Position numbers and translations under genes: made by a program. A stretch of DNA of 64,000 nucleotides, from assembly GCA_019843655.1 (NCBI GenBank), contig JACDQD010000003.1, forward strand, positions 26,524,224-26,588,223, written 5' to 3'. This DNA comes from Lethocerus indicus (taxonomy: Eukaryota; Arthropoda; Insecta; Hemiptera; Belostomatidae). The notes under the pieces are model-generated. The model did not search any database. It worked only from the letters and a program-made list of their open reading frames with translations, and had not been told where the DNA came from. Position 1 is the first letter of the stretch. Every line of letters starts with the position of its first letter. Below are positions 46,810-59,890 of this stretch, piece by piece.

Positions 46810-48379
46810 GTAAGTATAGCACGGGGTATTAGCTAGTTAATATAGCATGTATTTAATATTTTATATTGATAATTAAAAAAAAAGAAATCATTCGTTATAA
46901 GAAAACTATCGGTCGAAACTTAAATCGGACATTGCTGAAGTTACATTCGTAATTATCTAAGAACCCTGTTACTTATTAAAAGAGCTGGGGAAGAAAGCGA
47001 TCGAGTTTGTTTTCACTCAAGCTTCACCAGAGGAAAGAGGAGGCACAGCGCTGAGGTATAACTTGAGTGTTCTTGGGAATGGAGAGCCATTTGCTGCTGC
47101 TGCTAATGCAGGTCCTAGGAAAATTCTGGTTCAATAACCCACAAGTGAGATATTTCTGACAAATAGCTGGATATTTCCCGCTTCAATAACAAAAACGATG
47201 CAGAATCGATTTAGCCTAATTAAGTTTAGGAATAAGGCGGTAATTCGCACTTTATTCGTGGTATGAGTGTCCTATTAGTGAAGAATATTTTCAGGAAATA
47301 ATTGTTTATAGGACTAATGGCCTTTAAATTTTCGCATCAGATGTTCGGGTTTCTGGCTGTCCCATTTTGGCTCTCCCCGATCTCGGAGTGTGAGTGGCTG
47401 AGTTCCATCGAAGGCACTGACCCGGAACGAGTTATCGTTTAATTAAAGGTTATATAGCTCAGTAGGCGTCCAAGTGCCCTGCTAATAGGCATGAAGGTAT
47501 CGTAATAGGCATAGGCAGGGCCCCTAGTGATTTGCTCCGTGTCTAATACCTGGATTAGTATCAGTATTTGCCCCCCTCCCTCCGCCATTCTGTGTTGTGG
47601 CAAACCGAATCCTATTAACATTCCCATTGTAATGACATCCTTGTTAAATTGCACAATTATTAACCGCTAGCTTCAATTTCCTCCGCTCGAATGAAGGTTT
47701 TCATTATAAACCTTTTAGCTGCTGTTGTAGAGATTTGTTTCTACATTTGCGGGACAATGGAACATCGAACAAGGCAGTATTCAGAATCCAATCAGCTTAA
47801 TGATTCACCTCAGTAGTTTTCACCACAACGTGGTTTGGGTTTTATCTTTTTTAATGACTTTTTAAAAATTGCCTTTACGTTTGAAGTATGAGTTGTACTT
47901 TTCCATGCTGCCTGTAGCCGGGAATCTTGTACTTATCTCCAGAGCCCTCATTTAAACTTCAGTTATGCTTTTAACGCTGTAACTCTTATTTTCCGTGAAT
48001 TCTGTCTACTAATCGAAAAATACGTCATTCACCGTACGAACAAACATCCGGGGCAAAAGTCCGGGCGAATATTCTGTATCTCGAAACCTAAAAGGCAGAA
48101 ATTTATTTCCCATTCATACTCGAGAGATGTCTCCAGTTCCCTTCACGCCCACCGAACATCCGCCCACACGCAGAATAATGAGATGTAGAGATGAATGAAA
48201 CCCCCATCCAGCAGAGCAGTATTTCCTTCCATTAATTTTTCACTGTGTTAACAGACATGATTATCTGCTTCGGAAGTTAGTAACACGAAATTAATGCGAT
48301 CTAGGTTACTGATGTTTGTGTGTTTTTCTGATGAATGTAATGGAATAAGGAGGTAATTCTTTGTCTATTTTCTGTTCTG

Positions 48380-48412
48380 GGACTTCTCCCCAACACTAAA
48401 AATCAGGTAAGT
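48380..48412 (+). other. Weak candidate recursive splice site
   Basis: CACTAAAAATCAG ends at 48406 and GTAAGTG follows. The donor is perfect and CACTAAA could be a branch site. The pyrimidine tract (ACTTCTCCCC) is separated from the AG by an A-rich run, which lowers confidence. Confidence 0.22.
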
Positions 48413-50489
48413 GTCAAACGGTTGAGTTAAAGTCCAAATGCAATGGAGAGATTACTTTGAAGTCGTGCATATTGATAGTCTGTGCTAAGAGTCGCTCGTT
48501 TGATGTACAGAGAGGTAGATTAAGTCCTGCGGAACAGGCTCCAAGTAAATGTCACGGTTTAAAGTGAAGCCCTCGAGGGTGGATGGCCGGCTTGCAGGAA
48601 GCAACTTGAGAGGATTAACTCGGAGGGAGAGAAACCTACCTTGGAGGGAGTGGAGTGTTTCCGTCTGAGGGAGGAGGAGCGCACGGTTTTTAGATAATTT
48701 CCAAGTGGCACTTGACGGATAAGGCCGGTCCGACTTTAGACCTGTCTTTTGTCGGACACTCTGACACTGAACATTCGACACTTCAGACCGAACTCCTCGT
48801 CCAGTCCGCGCGACCGGTTTAATTAACCGTTGGCCTGCCCCAAGGTCTCAATCCGCCCTGTCGTCTTTTTAAGACACGACGAATTATGGAAGCGCCGTAT
48901 CGTACATGTCCTAACCAGAATAAATCTGCGTACGTTCTGCTTCAAACCTTGTACGAAGGAAAGAAGACTACCGCCTCAACGTTTTTTTGTCAGTAAGAAC
49001 CGCAGACAAAACGACATGCTTCAGTCTCAGTTTGATCACAATAAATTAAAATTTTGGTCGGTTTGATAACGTCATACACTCTTGTTACACACTTGTTGTT
49101 AAGCTCTTGACAAATCCAATTTAAACAGTTCAGTCGCCTGATCGTGGTTCCATTCTGGAATTTGATATTTCGTTTCTTGAATCTTGTCCAAATGGATAAA
49201 CGGTGTTAAAATTTTACTTACTGGTATTTCCGATTTTAATTTATAACTCTGAAATATGACAAACCAGAAGCGAAGAATATATTTCTAAAATCTAGAAATG
49301 TCTGTTTATAAATAGCAGGGATCTGGAGAAACGAATGAACAAATGCCTTCTCATTTCGAATATTTTATTTGAAGGATTTTCCATACTTTTTATTTGTTCT
49401 TAAAACAAATTTTTAAAATATTCCACTGCGTTGAAGTACAATTCTGGTAGATTAAGTGAAAGTGAATTGTGTATCCTGTGGTTTTGTGCCACGTAAGTGA
49501 TCCGCCCACCGAAATGGATGCCCTGAGTTCCCTTTCTCAGCGTACCAAATGTTACTTACTCTAAACTATTATGATCACAGACCTAATTCCCAATCAACAG
49601 AGAATGTTGTTTGTGGCGGGCCAGTTGATTAGATTTTGATACTTTCTCTAAGCCTTATGAAATCATAAAAATGCCGAATAGCTTGTACTAGCACGTGAGT
49701 TAGCCCTATCATTATATAGCCTAGAGTCTATATAAAATATAATTTATTTTTATTTAGAGTCTAAACATAACATATCGTTCGGGACATTTCGAATCACAAC
49801 GTGAAAGCTAATTGACTCATTAATATATTATTACGATTTATTCCATTACCTGTTAATTTTTAGAAACTTCAATAGCGTTTCCGGTAGAAAAATTGTACAA
49901 CTTTGATTGAGCAGTTCTAACTGAAATTTGGCTGTATTTTAAAACAAAAACGATTTTTTATCAAATAATGTAATTTTATCTGCGCCAACTAGAATGCTAA
50001 CTATTTCAGTATTTGAGCTTTAAGATTCAGTTGATAATAAACGGGCAGTAGTCGTGTTGTTAATTTCGCTATAAATCGACTTCAGTAAACCCGGTTATTT
50101 GTCCTGAATATAAACGCGGGACGTCGCTATGATTAAATTAGAAATTCATATCGAGTATTTCGTATCTATTCGATATAACGTCCCACCCTTCCAATAAATC
50201 AAATCTACGCCGGTATTTCGCAATATTTAAAAATGTAAAGTTTATTCCTCACTGTAATTTGTTTTAACGCCCGTATTTCTTCGAGTTTTGATTTTTTTTA
50301 CTGGCTAGTGCTGCATAAATTACGTTCGATTGAGAGAAAAAGTACTCCCGCAGTTTACCACAATTTTCATTCGTCGTTTCTGAATTTCTTCTCCGCAGGA
50401 CACATAACACAGATTTGATTTACACGAGAAATGTCCGCCCTCTGGTATTCAAGAAACATACATGTTTTAGGACGCTAGGAAAGTAATCT

Positions 50490-50513
50490 TGCGCTTCCAT
50501 CTGTCAGGTATGC
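50490..50513 (+). other. Weak candidate recursive splice site
   Basis: TTGCGCTTCCATCTGTCAG ends at 50507 and is followed by GTATGC. The acceptor is acceptable and the donor is mediocre. A 12-nt palindrome, TGAGACGTCTCA, lies 11 nt downstream (50519-50530). Confidence 0.2.
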
Positions 50514-50929
50514 TTATATGAGACGTCTCAATATGATTTTGTTTACAGATCGGTTTCGCAGGAAGGCTGTGTTTTATAGCATCACCAAAATTATTATTTA
50601 TTTTATTTCCGACTTTAATTACTATTTTGTTTATTTATCGTAATTTGACCTAAATTATTATTAATTTTACAGCACTACTATATTAAGTCTTCAACACGTT
50701 TTATACCTGCAATACTGCAGCACGGAATTTATAAAGACGTTTTTAAATCACAAATGATAAGTTTAAATGTGCATGTTTCTGGTACTAATATACGCTCCTG
50801 TATGTTTTTGTGCCACTTGTTATTGTAACCAACCACTGATAAAATTAAGAATGGTCATTATTACATCACAATTACTATACACGCGCTACTATAATGCAGT
50901 ATTTGCGTGTCATGTTTTAAGGAAAAATG

Positions 50930-50953
50930 AATTTTCCATTCTCTCAGGTAATT
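50930..50953 (+). other. Weak candidate recursive splice site
   Basis: ATTTTCCATTCTCTCAG ends at 50947 and GTAATT follows. The acceptor tract is strong and the donor weak. Confidence 0.2.
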
Positions 50954-52678
50954 TTAGAATAACGCAACTGATTATTATCAGGGCTCGAAACTTAAGAAAT
51001 ATTTTCAATGAAAACCAGAATTGACTTTATTATGTTCTATCGTGTGTTCGGTAACAATACAAGTTCTCGAAAGTAAGGGCGTTAAGAAAAGTGGCGAACT
51101 AAATTTACTACTAATGATAGCAGCTTTTATTTATACATTTAGCGGTTTAGTCGAGTCATTGGGTATATCGGGCGGGCGGTTCCTTACCTATCGTCGATTT
51201 TTGTATAACCTATTTCTTTAATAATACTGAACTCTACCAATAATGTTTCTGCATGTAATTGTTTCTGTTGTTATCTAATGGTAATAGTAAATCCATAGTA
51301 ACGGGGGATTAATTGTTTGTCTCTTCGCGGCAGTAGGGAGCCATCTGCCACCGCTAACTCCAACCTGTATTCCCCCACCCCCGAGTTATGCTCTGTATTA
51401 AGGGGTTGTTGTAGTCAGGATGTTGGGGCGGTTAACCCCCATCCCTCTCTCTCCCCTTCGCTTCCGATATAATTCAATAAAATGGATGCAGTTGAGGGTC
51501 GCTTAATGGTTCGAGCTTAACGATCTGCGTACTGTTCACCCCTCTGAACCAACCCTTATAATCCCCATTCGGACATCGACTTCCCCCCCTCTTATGTGAC
51601 AGATACCTCGTGCTCAGACAGGCTGCACACCTGTCGATTAATTCACTTTGCAACGGGTTGACGAAATGTTGCTACAGTGTAACTTGTTGTTTCATAATAT
51701 ATTTAAGAGTATGGAATTGAGATAGAATCTCTGTTAGGCCCATAAGGAGATGTACGATGCAATTATTCGACTACCCAATCACTGTATAGACGATATAGGT
51801 ACGAACATTCATCCAATCCTCTGAAAAACCGGGGTCGGAACTCGGAAACTTGAACTTCACAATGTAACAATGCTGGAAGTGATGTGGACGGATAATGGCT
51901 TGCACCGAAGAAAAGGAGGCTGAGCAACGGAAGTAATGAGAAACTTGAATATGGCGCAGCGTTGGTAGCCACCGGCAGGCTCAAAGCTCGACACTGGATT
52001 TTCAACCAATTAGCTTCAAGCGCACAACGAACGATCCGGTCGCCAGCATGACTGTGATTGATTAATGCACGCGCCCGGGGGAAGACAAGGGAGATGAGGA
52101 GGTAGGGGAGTTCTTTCTTAAAAAAGTCGTAAGGATTATGTGGTGGCGACGTGCTTCGTTCCCGGCAGGCATACAATCTATGCTACATTGTTACAAACAT
52201 AGCTAGTAGTGTACGCTAGACATGGAGGTTTTAACACGTCCCTGTCTAAGGGCATCAACGAGCAAAATGGTTGGGTCAAGTTCGCTGGATGGATGACTAC
52301 ATCGCCGCGTACAATGACGATAGAAACACGTGGATGAAATAGATAGATAAGGATGAAAAGAAGAGAAAAAAGAGTATTACAGATATTGAACATTTTTTGG
52401 AAATATTAAAATTAATAAGAACTAACTTCTCAGATAAGTGTAATATTCATTCAAAATATATATATTCTAATTCTTTTCACGGCATATAATATAATGAGAC
52501 GTTTTACTACGGAGTTATAGAATAGTGTAAGCAGTAACTAAATTCAATGTCAGATGGCAAATACCGTAGCAACTTCTTTTAAATCATTGCGGACATTATT
52601 AGAAATGTGGAGCTCTTGAGTTCAGTCTTTGGCCACGTCTTTGTTTTATTGGTTTCCTGATTGTTCTTTTCGTGTTAA

Positions 52679-52716
52679 GTGTGTGTGTGCGTGCGTGCGT
52701 ACGTGTGTGTGTGGGT
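52679..52716. repeat. Imperfect GT/GC repeat
   Basis: Alternating purine-pyrimidine GTGTGTGTGCGTGCGTGCGT followed by ACGTGTGTGTGTG, a sequence type able to adopt Z-DNA. Confidence 0.85.
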
Positions 52717-53865
52717 GCGCTGGACATCAACACGCGTGAACGTGGTCGTGTGCGTAGGCGATTAACTTTTAGTGGCCCCCCTCGGACGGTCTCCAACCGT
52801 TAAGGGTCATGGAGAAATTGGATGAGTCAAGGACTGAGGAAATGAAAGGATTGAGTGGGCGGCGCTCCCTCTCATCCTGCTTGGGGTATTAACAGGATTT
52901 GCTAAGGTTGTCCCTTTGCCCATCGGCCGGCCCCCGGGAATTAATCCGGACTAAGATTACATTCCCCCTTCAATTTCTCCCCTACTTGCCCCATTCCAAT
53001 GATTCAGGTACAAAATGCATCTACCGCTAGACTGCCCCTGTGTATGGTCGTGCCCACCAATAATCCGCTAGTAAATTTTTTATAGAAATTACATTCAGAC
53101 GTTTTTCTTCACATTCAGTGTTTCCTGACGTCTGAAATATCAACAATATCGGATCCATTTTCGTGTTTCTCTCGCATTCAATCGTTGGCAAGAGAATAAT
53201 ATATACGGAGTTAAATTATTTCGTTACTAAAATAGATAAATTGATATCATCAATACTGATAACTCACTTTTACTTTTATCGTAAAACCGATTTCTTTAAG
53301 TTTCTTCCCATTTCGTGTTTGTGATAAACGCTACACGCTTGATATCATGGTCTAAGCACAGGGATAGCACTCTTATTTTCTGAAAATCGATAGCCCTGCG
53401 TCTTTGTGTTGAAGCCGTTCAAAAACACAGTGGCTCGGCTGTGGCAGGCCTGTGAGCAGCGCTTCCATTAAAGCAAACTTAATTGGGACTTACTGGAAAT
53501 AATCCGGCCTCGGCCCTGGCACCTACTGCCCTTCTGCGGTTGGGGATTAAAAGCTGGGCAGGGATCAGTGCTCTTTTCAGGCCTCGTACCTCCTTAAACA
53601 TTTTTTTGCCCAACTTTTTTGTTTGTGAATCTTCCCCAGGATGGTTTTACCGGAGCTCCTGTACTGTAAAAGCATCTCTGTCCGTAATTGAATTAACCAG
53701 TCTCTTGCTTTACGATGTTTCACCAATCCGAGCGCAAACAAGATAAACTAGGCTTTCCGTTAATGTCGGTAGAGCTAGACATTATTCTTTTTATAAATAA
53801 CGGCGTAAATATTCTAATAAATTTAATATCCAATAGAAGACTGATTACGAATGTTTCTACTTTGT

Positions 53866-53904
53866 AATTCAGATTATAAATTATTAAATTAATTCAGATT
53901 ATAA
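53866..53904 (+). repeat. Short direct repeat, 25-nt period
   Basis: AATTCAGATTATAA occurs at 53866-53879 and again at 53891-53904, with ATTATTAAATT-type filler between. Confidence 0.65.
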
Positions 53905-56900
53905 TGACAGTAACGTTTATTAATTAGTAACTGGATGATTTTTGTTTATTTATTGCTTTGTTTGCGGTGGCACCATCACGGCTGGTGTATTGAACAGGAC
54001 ACCATTTTCGGCCTCCCGCAAAATACTTTCACTTCATCCTTCCCTATATGGTGAAAATACTCGGTTTCTCTCAACGGTTGTGGGAGAATGGGAGACAAAT
54101 GAGAAGGGTTTTAAAATCTGAACGGAATTAATGGGTTGAAAGTTGCAAGTTGGTCCTACGCGTACCACGAGGACCGGTCCGTTGCGCAACGGCGGTAAAA
54201 GCTTTAAAGTTCTGTGTAAAGTGGTGGCTTGTCAGTGTATCTGGACCGTCTGACCTTCACGTATTACCCGACGGGGCATTCCGGAGAATGTTCCCTAACC
54301 CACTTTCTACTTTAAGCGTTTTCTTGTCTTGTAAAAAAGTCACAGGTGAACACACGCTTATGAGTCCGTCTCAACACAACAATTTGATTGAACCCTGATG
54401 GAATGACAGAATAGATCCTATACTGCACTGGTTTGACAAAGTATCTAGCATCAAGTTAGTAATACAGTTAGTTACTAATGATTAGGTAGTATATGAAAGA
54501 TCTTAACTATCTCAATACACTGTCAATGTAACTACCCCCCTAAATAGCCCTTTGTGATTTGTTTAAAATTCAATTTTTTAATTTGTCTTTATAAAACCTC
54601 TAAAGATTTAACTTTATAAAGATTATATTTTGAATCTGTATCAGACTAAATTTTTAAATTGTAATGAGAAAATTGTTTTATAGAGGTTTTGCTGTAAAAT
54701 TTCGAATATAGGCTGTACCTTCGGACTCGAAGGCGTTTCTGTATCTTTCATCTTTTATCACGCATTGATCCTCCACGTGGAGGTATAAATATTTAACTTT
54801 TAGCTGGAAGTTAGTCATTGAACATTTATAGCACGTCCTCCCGCACTCCTACCGACGTCTTGGCAGTTGTAGTTGGCATTCTGCTCGTCTCAAATTATCG
54901 ACTCCAGTATCTCTTTTCTTAACTGGGCACAGATTATTTTCTTCTTTATCGATGTTTATTGTATCGCATAAAAAAGAATCAAGACCGTGAGGGGAATGAA
55001 ACAGTCGTTGGGCACTATTTTGAAGGTATAGTGTTCTAGTTCTTTCTATGATTTTGTTTGTAGGTGTATGTTTTGTTTAGAGATGTATTTATCTACTCGT
55101 TTTTTTTCCTTTAATGTGCGTCAACACCCATTACATTTCCTCATAGTCCGTATAACTTATTGGTAATCAAATTTCGCAATTTTACATTAGTCATAAGTTC
55201 TCACATCACTGTATTTAGGTCAAAATGTCGTTGCTAAAAAATATTGTTACATTCGAGAATTGTACATATGTTCACTTTATCAGTTTTCATATGAATTATA
55301 ATAGGGGAGAAAGCTAAACCTGAACTGGAGAGTTGGCTGAGTTTACGCAGGAGTTTTCGACCACTTGTTGCTGGTTCTCGCACAAATGGTTTTAGAAAGG
55401 GGAGCTAAGGCGAGGAAGATGAGCCCAATCATTAAATCCCTTCCCTTCTCCTTCTTTACCAACCGGAAAAACCTTTTTGGCTCTTTTTTATTACCTAAAC
55501 ATCTCATTATTTATTTATTTTTTTTAGCCAGAATTAAAATTATGTTAGTCATTAAATTAGTTATCCGTTTACTGAAGATTCAGTAGTTTTTCCTTTCCCT
55601 TATACCAAACCGTTTTTTTTTATTTATCTTTCCAACGGCATTTAAATGGCAGTGAATAATTTAAGTTTTACTGACGCATAATATATCCTGCGATACTGTG
55701 GGGGGACAGAGAAACCACTGGATACGGTTATTTTACAACATAAGTCAGTCTGTAACAACGGCTGGAGCGGATGGAGTATAGTCGGTGGTGTGGAGCATAC
55801 TCCCCCTTTCGGTTTCTTCTTATCATCTTATTCCTTTTTCTCTACTGCGGTTGTCGCCACAAAAGCCGGACGGTCGATCGACCGTGACATGGACATTTCC
55901 CCATTGTACGGACTAGACGCTTCACTCGCATTCAGAACAGGAATGCTAAGGATAAAAAAAATAAAGAAAAAACCGCCCCCCGTCCCCTGGTGGAATTAGG
56001 AACGCTTTTCGGTAGTAGATTACACCTGAGAAATGAAGGTTCTCTGTAATAAACACAGTCACCTTCTCACTCTACAGTACAATAGGTTGATTCACTTGTT
56101 CAGTTGCTGCAATGGCCAGTATTGCACCGATTTTCCATGAAAGTTTATTGTTACGAACCGTTCCGACGATTATTAAATCGAAACTAACTTACAAAAAATG
56201 TTTTATAGCATCAAAATAGATATCCGATTACATCATCAGTGTCACAATATTATCATCGACCCTTTTTTGTCTGCGGCTAGAAACCAGAGACCAGCGTACG
56301 TCCAAATGACCTATCTGCAACTAATACTATGCAACTGATACTAAACGACTCCTGGAGGAGGCGTGAAGCCGTATCTGGCACCAGATTTAACATGCTCGAG
56401 GAAATTGAAAGCCATGAAATATCTGGATCATCAAAACGATTTTTCTATAATCGTTTTTTCTTGTTTGTTCGTTCCACCGAAACGGTTAATCGGTTAGATA
56501 AACTGCCTTTCTGTCTTCGGACGATAAAAGGATTTTAAAACGTCCTCCTCCTAAAATAGCGCTGTGCGGACGGGTCAGTGAACTGTCCGGAACGAAATAT
56601 ATATTTTCAATTTGAGACTGGCTGGGAACGTGGCTAGGGGGCCAGTAAATCTCCGCTAACCGGTTGACGCTTCGCGTGTTTCCAGGAACGCGGCGACATA
56701 ATAAAGTTACCGATAATTCGAGTCACGTACGACTTTGTTGAGTCCCCCGCCCCCACACCCAACCGTCACCGGTGACGCTCGCAGTCACGACTCGAACGAG
56801 ACTGCGTTCCGCTTCTGCATCTTAAAAATGTCCTCGGGACACGCTTAACCCGCGCACGGCGGCCCAGTGCGATATTGCTACCTCTGGATGTCGTGGTCTC

Positions 56901-57059
56901 ATCACGTTCTTCGACATCATTTGGTCGGTTTGACGAAATACTCCTTGGAAGATTCCATTCAAAAAGTGCTCTCAAATGAAACACGTCGCTTAAGAGAGGA
57001 GAGGCGCCGAAATTGCTCGAAGCACAGAGTCACATCAGCGGGTGGAGGCAGATGATCAT

Positions 57060-57062
<3 letters not shown>

Positions 57063-57116
<54 letters not shown>
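57063..57116. repeat. (AT)n microsatellite
   Basis: An uninterrupted AT run of about 54 nt, the longest in the window, at the edge of a GC-richer block (56.6-57.05 kb). Confidence 0.95.
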
Positions 57117-57118
<2 letters not shown>

Positions 57119-59588
57119 GAAATCCTCGCAGTTCACGTTTCGTAGCATAAATTTGACCTAAATCAATATAAATTTATATATTTATATCAGGGATGTTACT
57201 AATATGAGTGACAACATCTCGCGGTGTCTTTCACAATTACGCACAGGCAAATGTTATTAACAAAAAAAATATTATAAAGGATATATGATAAAGTCGTCAT
57301 GTCATTTCGCACACTTTTAATTTTACATTCAGTCGTGATTTATATATATTCATTCGTATTCCGACTCAGTTGAGGGCAGTGTTATTGTTCTATTAAAATG
57401 AGGACGGCCGATTTACCGATGGAAAGTTTCTAGATTTGTCCAGTCAGGAGACCCAACTGAGTTATATCGGGCATTGTGTTGAACCAACGGCAGCTGCGTG
57501 TTTCTGCGTTTGCATGTTTAGCACAGCCTTTTTTTATTCGGTGTACGCGTTTAAAATATAACATTTAAAATTCAGATATGTGCACATTATTCACTCGAGT
57601 GTAGTGAGTTGTTCATGCAGCGAGAATTATAGTTCGGAAGGTGAAATTGACGTGTATGCAATTACGATAAGTGTGAAAGGAAGGAAAGTCTTTTCGTGCA
57701 CCGCGACTATCGGTCTTATAAAGAATCCAGATGAATAAGCCAGATCAGAAAATTTTCGCAGCTTACCAACGATTCAAGAACAGCATTTTAATTTATGGTG
57801 TGAAGAATCCGAAAAAAGACTTTGGAAAATTGGTCTTCAGTGTTTTCAGAATTTTTAATTAATTCAAAGATAGATACACATTGCGCATCTAAAGTTCATT
57901 CGATCTATAGATTTTACACAGTGCTGAAATAAATAAAAAAAATTAAATTTAGACATTCATTAACAGCAAATGTTAATCACGGTCCAAATGATCGAAAATT
58001 CAACAAAATATAGCACAACAATGCCATTTCGAATCCGTCGCGAGGGTCATTAATTATAAAGGAAATTTAATTTTCTGGGCTGTCATTTTATGGAGACGCC
58101 GTGGATAACGCAAACGATGTTCTTGTAGCAATAAGTCAGTGAACATGACAAGTGACCATTGTATTTACTTTGTGGTGTTTCTGAGAGACCGTACAGTTTG
58201 CAGATGGACAAGTCAAAGCGCTGAAACGACGTTCAAATTATGAAACATAACTTATAGTCAACGTTCCATTATTCTATCCAACAATTTGGAAGAAAGACAA
58301 GTCGTGAAAATGGTTTTTCGAGCCCATTAACATGAACGGGAAGATACGAACATTTGGGTATCTTGCCAGAGGAGTGTTCCGTATATTTTATAATAATGAT
58401 ATTTAAATAATATAAATTATAACCAGATTACTGTAATTATGTGTAAAACACACAGTACCATTTTAAATATATTTTAATTTACTTTTTATATTATAAATGC
58501 ACAAGTTCTTTATACATCGACTGATGCTGTGGGCATTCATTCATCTGTAGCACAGGAAAAGAATATGCCGAAGAACATGAGAACTCATTTGGATTGCATT
58601 GGTGCTATAGAGAATCTATTTTCTTAATTGTCCCGAAGTGTTATTAATTTAGGGGATGCTTTTTAGCGAAACCGGCTGAAATTCTTCCGGGCGAAAGACT
58701 GGAAGGAAAGTGTTTTTTTTGGTAGGGAAGAAAAAGTTTTCATTTCTTAGGGAGGACTTAGTTTTCTTTTCTTGGAAAGGGGCAAAGTTTTCTTTTCTTA
58801 AGTAGAGATAAACAGACTTGCTATAAAATAATCGGCAAATTGAAGGAAGAGGTAGTCCAGGTAATGCGGCAGGTGCGTCAATGAGCATTCCGAGCTCGTT
58901 GATGTGTAGCGTAGCCTGTGCACCGTAGAACCTCAACCGGGTTCTAATACTAAATAGTTCAGGTTAGCATTGAATAAAACAATAGTAAGTAGTCGTAGAT
59001 TTTGATTGTCACAATTGGTAATTCATTTTTATTGGTGGCTTTTCGGATGTACAAGGGCGCAGTGACATTTGTGTAACTTCTAATTTCCCACAGCTAAATC
59101 TCAAGCGGTCCAATTTCTTAATGAATAATATTTCTATAGTTCTTTTTATACGGTTCAGCGCATAATATTGATGTCATCTCATAACAATGAGTAGTTCTAC
59201 AACCCGTTGAAATGTGTTCACGGTAATAATGACTTGGGCCGCGGTAGGTGGGACTGTTGGGGGGGGGTCTACCCGCTTTACCATTATACCTTAGGAGCTC
59301 TGTGCCAGAAATCACGCGTCGTGGCACAAAGCGGCAAGAGTGCCAAGGCACGTACCTCCCGCCGACATGTATTGTTTTTGTCTTCTCCCCTTCGAGTTGA
59401 ATACGAGTTTAGTAAGGTCATTGTCGGCGTGGTACCGGGGCGTCGATCGATGAGGTCATTCAAGCCTACCACAGGTGGCCAACCGCGACCGTTACGTAGA
59501 GTTAAACCGACTTTGTGCACCTATCTGGGTCTGAACGCGGTTTAGTACTCAGAGCGTCTGCTGATAGCTTATCCGCCTAGAACTAGTA

Positions 59589-59621
59589 AGAGAACAGACA
59601 CCCTTGGTTATTCTGTTCTCT
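59589..59621 (+). other. Perfect 10-bp hairpin
   Basis: AGAGAACAGA (59589-59598) pairs with TCTGTTCTCT (59612-59621) around a 13-nt loop. The arms also resemble hormone-receptor-type AGAACA half sites. This similarity is short and may be chance. Confidence 0.6.
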
Positions 59622-59872
59622 GAATGGATGGGGCGTGATCAGAAGAAACGAAAACATGTTACCCGCCAAATATAAATGGTTTGATGTACTCATCTAATAG
59701 ATAGCCAGTGGAAATCGAAACACTCTTTTGTGTTAAATATTTTTGATTGAAGTAACAGAGTTGATGTTAAAATTTATACTCGTGTAACAATTATCTGGAG
59801 GAATAGAACTTTATCCCGATATAATAAAAGTAAATTAACTCATAACTAAGTGACTAATCAAAAATATTATTA

Positions 59873-59890
59873 GTACATAATATTATGTAC
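59873..59890. repeat. 18-nt perfect palindrome
   Basis: GTACATAATATTATGTAC equals its own reverse complement over all 18 bases. It lies in AT-rich DNA with no gene nearby. Confidence 0.7.

Noticed and set aside
57640..58380. Protein-like or transposase-like stretch
   Set aside because: Short interrupted frames only; no motif I can name on either strand.
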